Shown piece by piece: positions 7,108 through 9,734 of a DNA stretch of 9,734 bases; position 1 is the stretch's first letter; each line of letters starts with the position of its first letter. This DNA is from an uncultured Paracoccaceae bacterium (GTDB taxonomy: Bacteria > Pseudomonadota > Alphaproteobacteria > Rhodobacterales > Rhodobacteraceae): the NCBI GenBank assembly GCA_937916485.1, contig CALFSV010000006.1, positions 1 to 9,734 of the forward strand. Direction: 5' to 3'. A model generated the notes under the pieces. The model had not been told where the DNA came from. It was given only the letters and a program-made list of their open reading frames with translations, and did not search any database. The translations under genes were made by a program, and so were the position numbers.

Positions 7108-8056
7108 ATGAGTGATCCCTGGTATTTGAGTGTTGGGAGAGGGGTGCGGCAGGTGCCGCCGCATCCTTGACCTTTGGGGCAAGCTCGATGTGACCGTCAA
7201 ACAGGCCCTCGATCTCGCTATTTCGGATCACGACCAGTGCTGCCGTTCCCTTGGGCCGCAGAAGGTCCGACAGCTGCTGGATTTCGGCGGACCCAAGTCC
7301 AATCTCGTCGGCGTCGATCAGGACAAGGGCGGGTTGAACGGCGATGGCACCTTTCGCAAGCAGGCAGGCGATCTCTGCGCGGGACAGGTTTGCGCCGCCT
7401 TCCGCGACTACACCGACGAGCCCGCCAGACGGACCAGTAAGTCGTCCGACGGAAAGGTGGCAAGGCAATGCTCAAGCTCTGCGTCTTTGGGTGGGTCTGA
7501 CGCCCCGATCGTGAGGTTGCGCCGAAGGCTTCCTTTCAGGATTGGGCTGAAGGGGCCGATATAGACGACATCGCTGGAATGCCCGCGAGGCCAAGCGTCG
7601 GTTTCAATAGGTAGTGGATCAAAAGGCTCACGTGTATGGTGATCGCACAGGACATCAACCGCGACAGCCCGGATGAGATCCAGCCCTTGATCGCCGCCAG
7701 ATCACCGACAAAGCGCAAGGACATGTTGCCAAGCCGCCGTTCAGAGATTTGTCCGACCGGACGCCGGCTCATATGCAGGAAAAGCCGTTCCCGGACTGCA
7801 GCGCATAGTCCTGTCCGTCGCGTTTGGCGAGCACCCGTTCCGATAGGCGCAGACCGGCGAGTGCAACGCCGCCTAGCCCGATCTTAAAAAGGGCGACCAA
7901 AGGAAAGGCCGCCTCCTCCACGCGCAATGCATTGAAGACATCGCGCGTGGCAAAGGCGATCACGCCCGCGGCGACACCCTGACCGACGGCGGTCATCACG
8001 ACCAACGCAATGCGTTGGCCGCGTCCGTCTCCGGTGATTGAGGGCATCCGGCTCAC
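7100..8056 (-). pseudogene. ABC exporter (fused membrane and ATPase domains), broken
   Basis: The gene starts at GTG 8056, overlapping the stop of the preceding gene (GTGA). The first frame encodes the beginning of an ABC membrane domain (RIALVVMTAVGQGVAAGVIAFATRDVFNAL, here given in parts). A one-base lesion near 7794-7800 ends that frame at 7769. The domain continues in a second frame as VRERLFLHMSRRPVGQISER and LRFVGDLAAIKGWISSG, until about 7640. The rest of the membrane domain and the Walker A region are missing, so an internal deletion of roughly 0.6 kb or more is inferred around 7620-7660. A third frame carries DVVYIGPFSPILKGSLRRNL (post-Q-loop). A further shift near 7425-7435 leads to the signature-like EGGANLSRAE and Walker B-like ALVLIDADEIGL. 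It cannot make a working transporter. Confidence 0.82.
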
Positions 8057-8561
8057 GCCGCAAGGACCTTTTGGCGGGCCGATGCCGCGACAAGCAGGGC
8101 CGAAGCAGTGGCCGGATCCGACAGCGCGCCGCGGGTCAGAACAGGGATGTCGGTGCCCTGCCGCAACTCGTCCACCGCCAGCCGTGCCTGTGTGAGGCTG
8201 CCGCTCATTGCGATTGGCCTGATGTTGCGCGCGGCGAGCCCTCCTATCCCGCCCAGTGCCGAAAGGGGGGTGCTTGCGGCCATGACAAAACCGTCAAACC
8301 GCGACACGACGTCTGGACGACCCAGCAGGGTGGCGGATCAGGTCAAGCAGGGCCTTGTCTGACCGGCCCTGACAAAGCGCACTGGTAGTAGCGGTGGTCT
8401 TGCCGGTCAAAATGCGGAACGATGACGGTCCGACCTGACACTTCGGCAGCATCCGCCAGAAGGTGCGCCATCTGCTCTGCTTCGCGGTTGATGCCGTGAA
8501 TGGCGACGACGGGTGCGGCCTGTGATTGCCAGGAGGGCGTCACGATCCAGCATTCCAGCAA
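8053..8561 (-). pseudogene. Alpha/beta-hydrolase-like gene, two frameshifts
   Basis: The 5' part (from about 8561) contains APVVAIHGINREAEQMAHLL and GRTVIVPHFDRQDHRYYQ, which resembles the N-terminal strands and HG motif of alpha/beta-hydrolases. A lesion near 8374-8386 moves the sequence into another frame (ALCQGRSDKALLDLIRH). A second near 8326-8332 moves it back toward LLGRPDVVSRFDGFVMAAS. The last 84 residues (8307-8053, ending ARQKVLAA) are open, but I cannot place them in a family, and the nucleophile elbow (GxSxG) is not visible. A deletion in the middle is likely. Its stop overlaps the GTG start of the ABC gene. The true start is unclear because its 5' end runs into remains of the hydroxylase gene. 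Confidence 0.6.
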
Positions 8562-8971
8562 AACGCCAGGTATCCCAGATGGGACTTCAGGACAAAGTGG
8601 TAGCGACCGCGGAACCGCTAGTATTCGCCCCGGTCGATGTGCGGGTAGACCTTTCGACCGGCCGGATGGCAGACGATCTTGGCGCGGCCAAGGTCCGCAT
8701 CAAGCCGGGCGGCCGTCTCTTCGAGAAAGAGCTTGATCTTGGGAAAGTTGGCCGAAGCGGTCGTCCAGCGGCTTTCGTGGACATCACGCGCGGGACGCCC
8801 GAACACAATCGATTTATGCATCCCGCGCATTGGAATTGCAAGTGCCTCGCGCTGACCGGCGATCTTGTCCTGACGTCCGGTCGCGACTGCCCAGGCATCG
8901 TTGACCTGAGCAATCTCATCCACAAACGGCTTGGTTGCGATAGCAACGTCGATCCGCTTGAAGTACTTCAT
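8540..8971 (-). pseudogene. Aspartyl/asparaginyl beta-hydroxylase-like gene, internal stop
   Basis: The frame opens at ATG 8971 (MKYFKRIDVAIATKPFVDEI). It ends with CHPAGRKVYPHIDRGEY, the metal-binding HxD motif and flanking residues of the Asp/Asn (Asp_Arg_Hydrox) beta-hydroxylase family, which uses iron and 2-oxoglutarate. A TAG (8620-8618) interrupts at the point where the family normally has a second tyrosine (GEYY). Beyond it the same frame continues with RFRGRYHFVLKS, matching the family's arginine-histidine stretch, to a stop at 8542-8540. The C-terminal part with the distal histidine is absent. GGAGG lies about 13 nt before ATG 8971 but 7 nt before an out-of-frame ATG at 8977, so the 5' end may also be damaged. 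It is the first gene of the decayed operon. Confidence 0.75.
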
Positions 8972-9401
8972 CCGTCATGCCTTCACCTCCGACCGCCGAC
9001 CCTTTGGGCCGTGGGGTGTTGCATTAAGTTGCGCGACTGGCGCGGCCCTTGAACCTGTCCTGCCGCACCATCGTGAGGCAAATTTAGAAGACCGCGCCGT
9101 GCGTTTCCTGACGGTTTTCTGACGACATCCAAAAAAGCCGGGATGGGCAAAAGACTGCCGATCCGGTCCGCTTTCAATGGGTGGCGTCGGCATGCCTTGG
9201 TCTGCATTGGCGGCAGGCGCACGCGACGCAAAAGGCTTGACCGACAAAACACCGCGAACCGTGAAAATGGGTGGTATTATCGCCCTTGCTTTAAGAAGCG
9301 TGAATTTTCCGAACTCTCGGGGCTGAGCAGATTTTGTATTTCGCGATGACGAGATGCCGATGACACTCTCGACAGTCCTTTGTTTTCATGACGACTAAGG
9401 C
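8972..9401. other. Spacer between divergent genes; no gene seen
   Basis: About 430 bp lie between the decayed minus-strand operon and the plus-strand frame at 9402. Open frames exist on both strands, but none shows a family resemblance or a ribosome site. Both promoters should lie here. Only isolated promoter-like words were found (TTGACC near 9239 and TATTAT near 9275 on the plus strand), and their 32-bp spacing is too wide for a sigma-70 promoter. Confidence 0.5.
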
Positions 9402-9734
9402 GTGACTTTGCGCCATTTGTCCAAGGAACCCACCGACAAGAACATTGTGACCTTCGGCAATTTGCCATGGGATATGGCTAATGCAGGCTTTGGCACCGAC
9501 GACGTGCGCAAGCTTGGATATGACATGGTCTTTGTGGCGCAACGGGATGGGAGCCAGTACCACGGCCTGTCTGTCGCGGCCCTTCATGCTGCGGCCGCGC
9601 CGGATAACCAACGCGGCCAGGGACAAGTGCTTTTTGCAGTTCAGGAGCCGGGGCAAGACTGCGCCGCAACGACGGCCCTGCGAACGGATGACACGGATCA
9701 TCATGTCGCTTGGCTGTCCGCTGGATGTCGAGTT
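9402..9734 (+). CDS. Hypothetical protein, 5' part (partial, possibly damaged)
   Basis: The frame is open from GTG 9402 to the right edge, with a stop just upstream (TAA 9396-9398). The early part reads NIVTFGNLPWDMANAGFGTD, then VRKLGYDMVFVAQRDGSQYH and GLSVAALHA. This has the look of uncharacterised alpha/beta-fold proteins of Rhodobacteraceae in which VTF, a GFGT-like turn, a GYD-hydrophobic strand and a QYxGLS motif occur in this order; I recall the pattern but cannot check it. After about 9590 the frame no longer looks family-like, while pieces resembling the expected continuation appear in other frames, so a frameshift may lie near 9590-9660. No good Shine-Dalgarno sequence precedes the GTG; ATG 9474 is a possible later start. 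Confidence 0.4.
   Translation, partial: MTLRHLSKEPTDKNIVTFGNLPWDMANAGFGTDDVRKLGYDMVFVAQRDGSQYHGLSVAALHAAAAPDNQRGQGQVLFAVQEPGQDCAATTALRTDDTDHHVAWLSAGCRV

Noticed and set aside
7100..8971. Sequencing errors as the sole cause of all broken frames
   Set aside because: The 14-bp triplication and the internal deletion are not typical base-calling errors, and 6 kb of neighbouring genes are intact. Single-base lesions could still be errors.
9291..9704. 137-codon minus-strand open frame
   Set aside because: It has no family resemblance, and the opposite strand gives a more protein-like product; it is kept only as an alternative.

Overview
The window looks like a chromosomal piece of a G+C-rich alphaproteobacterium, most probably a Rhodobacteraceae (Roseobacter-clade) member. 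The reasons are the family style of the proteins, the fused DctQ-DctM TRAP permease beside a catabolic amidohydrolase, and the general base composition. No rRNA, tRNA, CRISPR array or recognisable insertion sequence was seen.

Layout: (1) 2-91 (+) is the C-terminal end of an AraC-family regulator. (2) 225-1406 (-) is an intact ammonium transporter (Amt), convergent with it; a hairpin-forming spacer separates the two. (3) 1407-1714 is a spacer with two inverted repeats and a short palindrome. (4) 1715-6213 (-) is an intact three-gene operon, in transcription order TRAP substrate-binding protein (dctP type), fused TRAP permease (dctQM type) and a cytosine-deaminase-like amidohydrolase. (5) 6214-6467 is its regulatory region, with a perfect LacI-family-type operator (6298-6309). 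(6) 6468-8971 (-) is a decayed operon. In transcription order it holds an Asp/Asn beta-hydroxylase-like gene with an internal stop, a frameshifted alpha/beta-hydrolase-like gene, an ABC exporter with two frameshifts and an internal deletion, and a lipoprotein gene frameshifted by a 14-bp tandem triplication. (7) 8972-9401 shows no gene. (8) 9402-9734 (+) is an open reading frame leaving the window, possibly also damaged.

How the intact part works together (inference): the TRAP system imports a small organic solute, the amidohydrolase hydrolyses or deaminates it in the cytoplasm, and the adjacent Amt may recover or import ammonium. The binding protein lacks the usual carboxylate-clamping arginine, and the amidohydrolase lacks several residues normal for ATZ/TRZ deaminases, so the substrate may be an uncommon nitrogen compound. 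The decayed operon suggests a recently abandoned cell-surface or export function; its four members carry independent lesions, while the flanking genes are clean.
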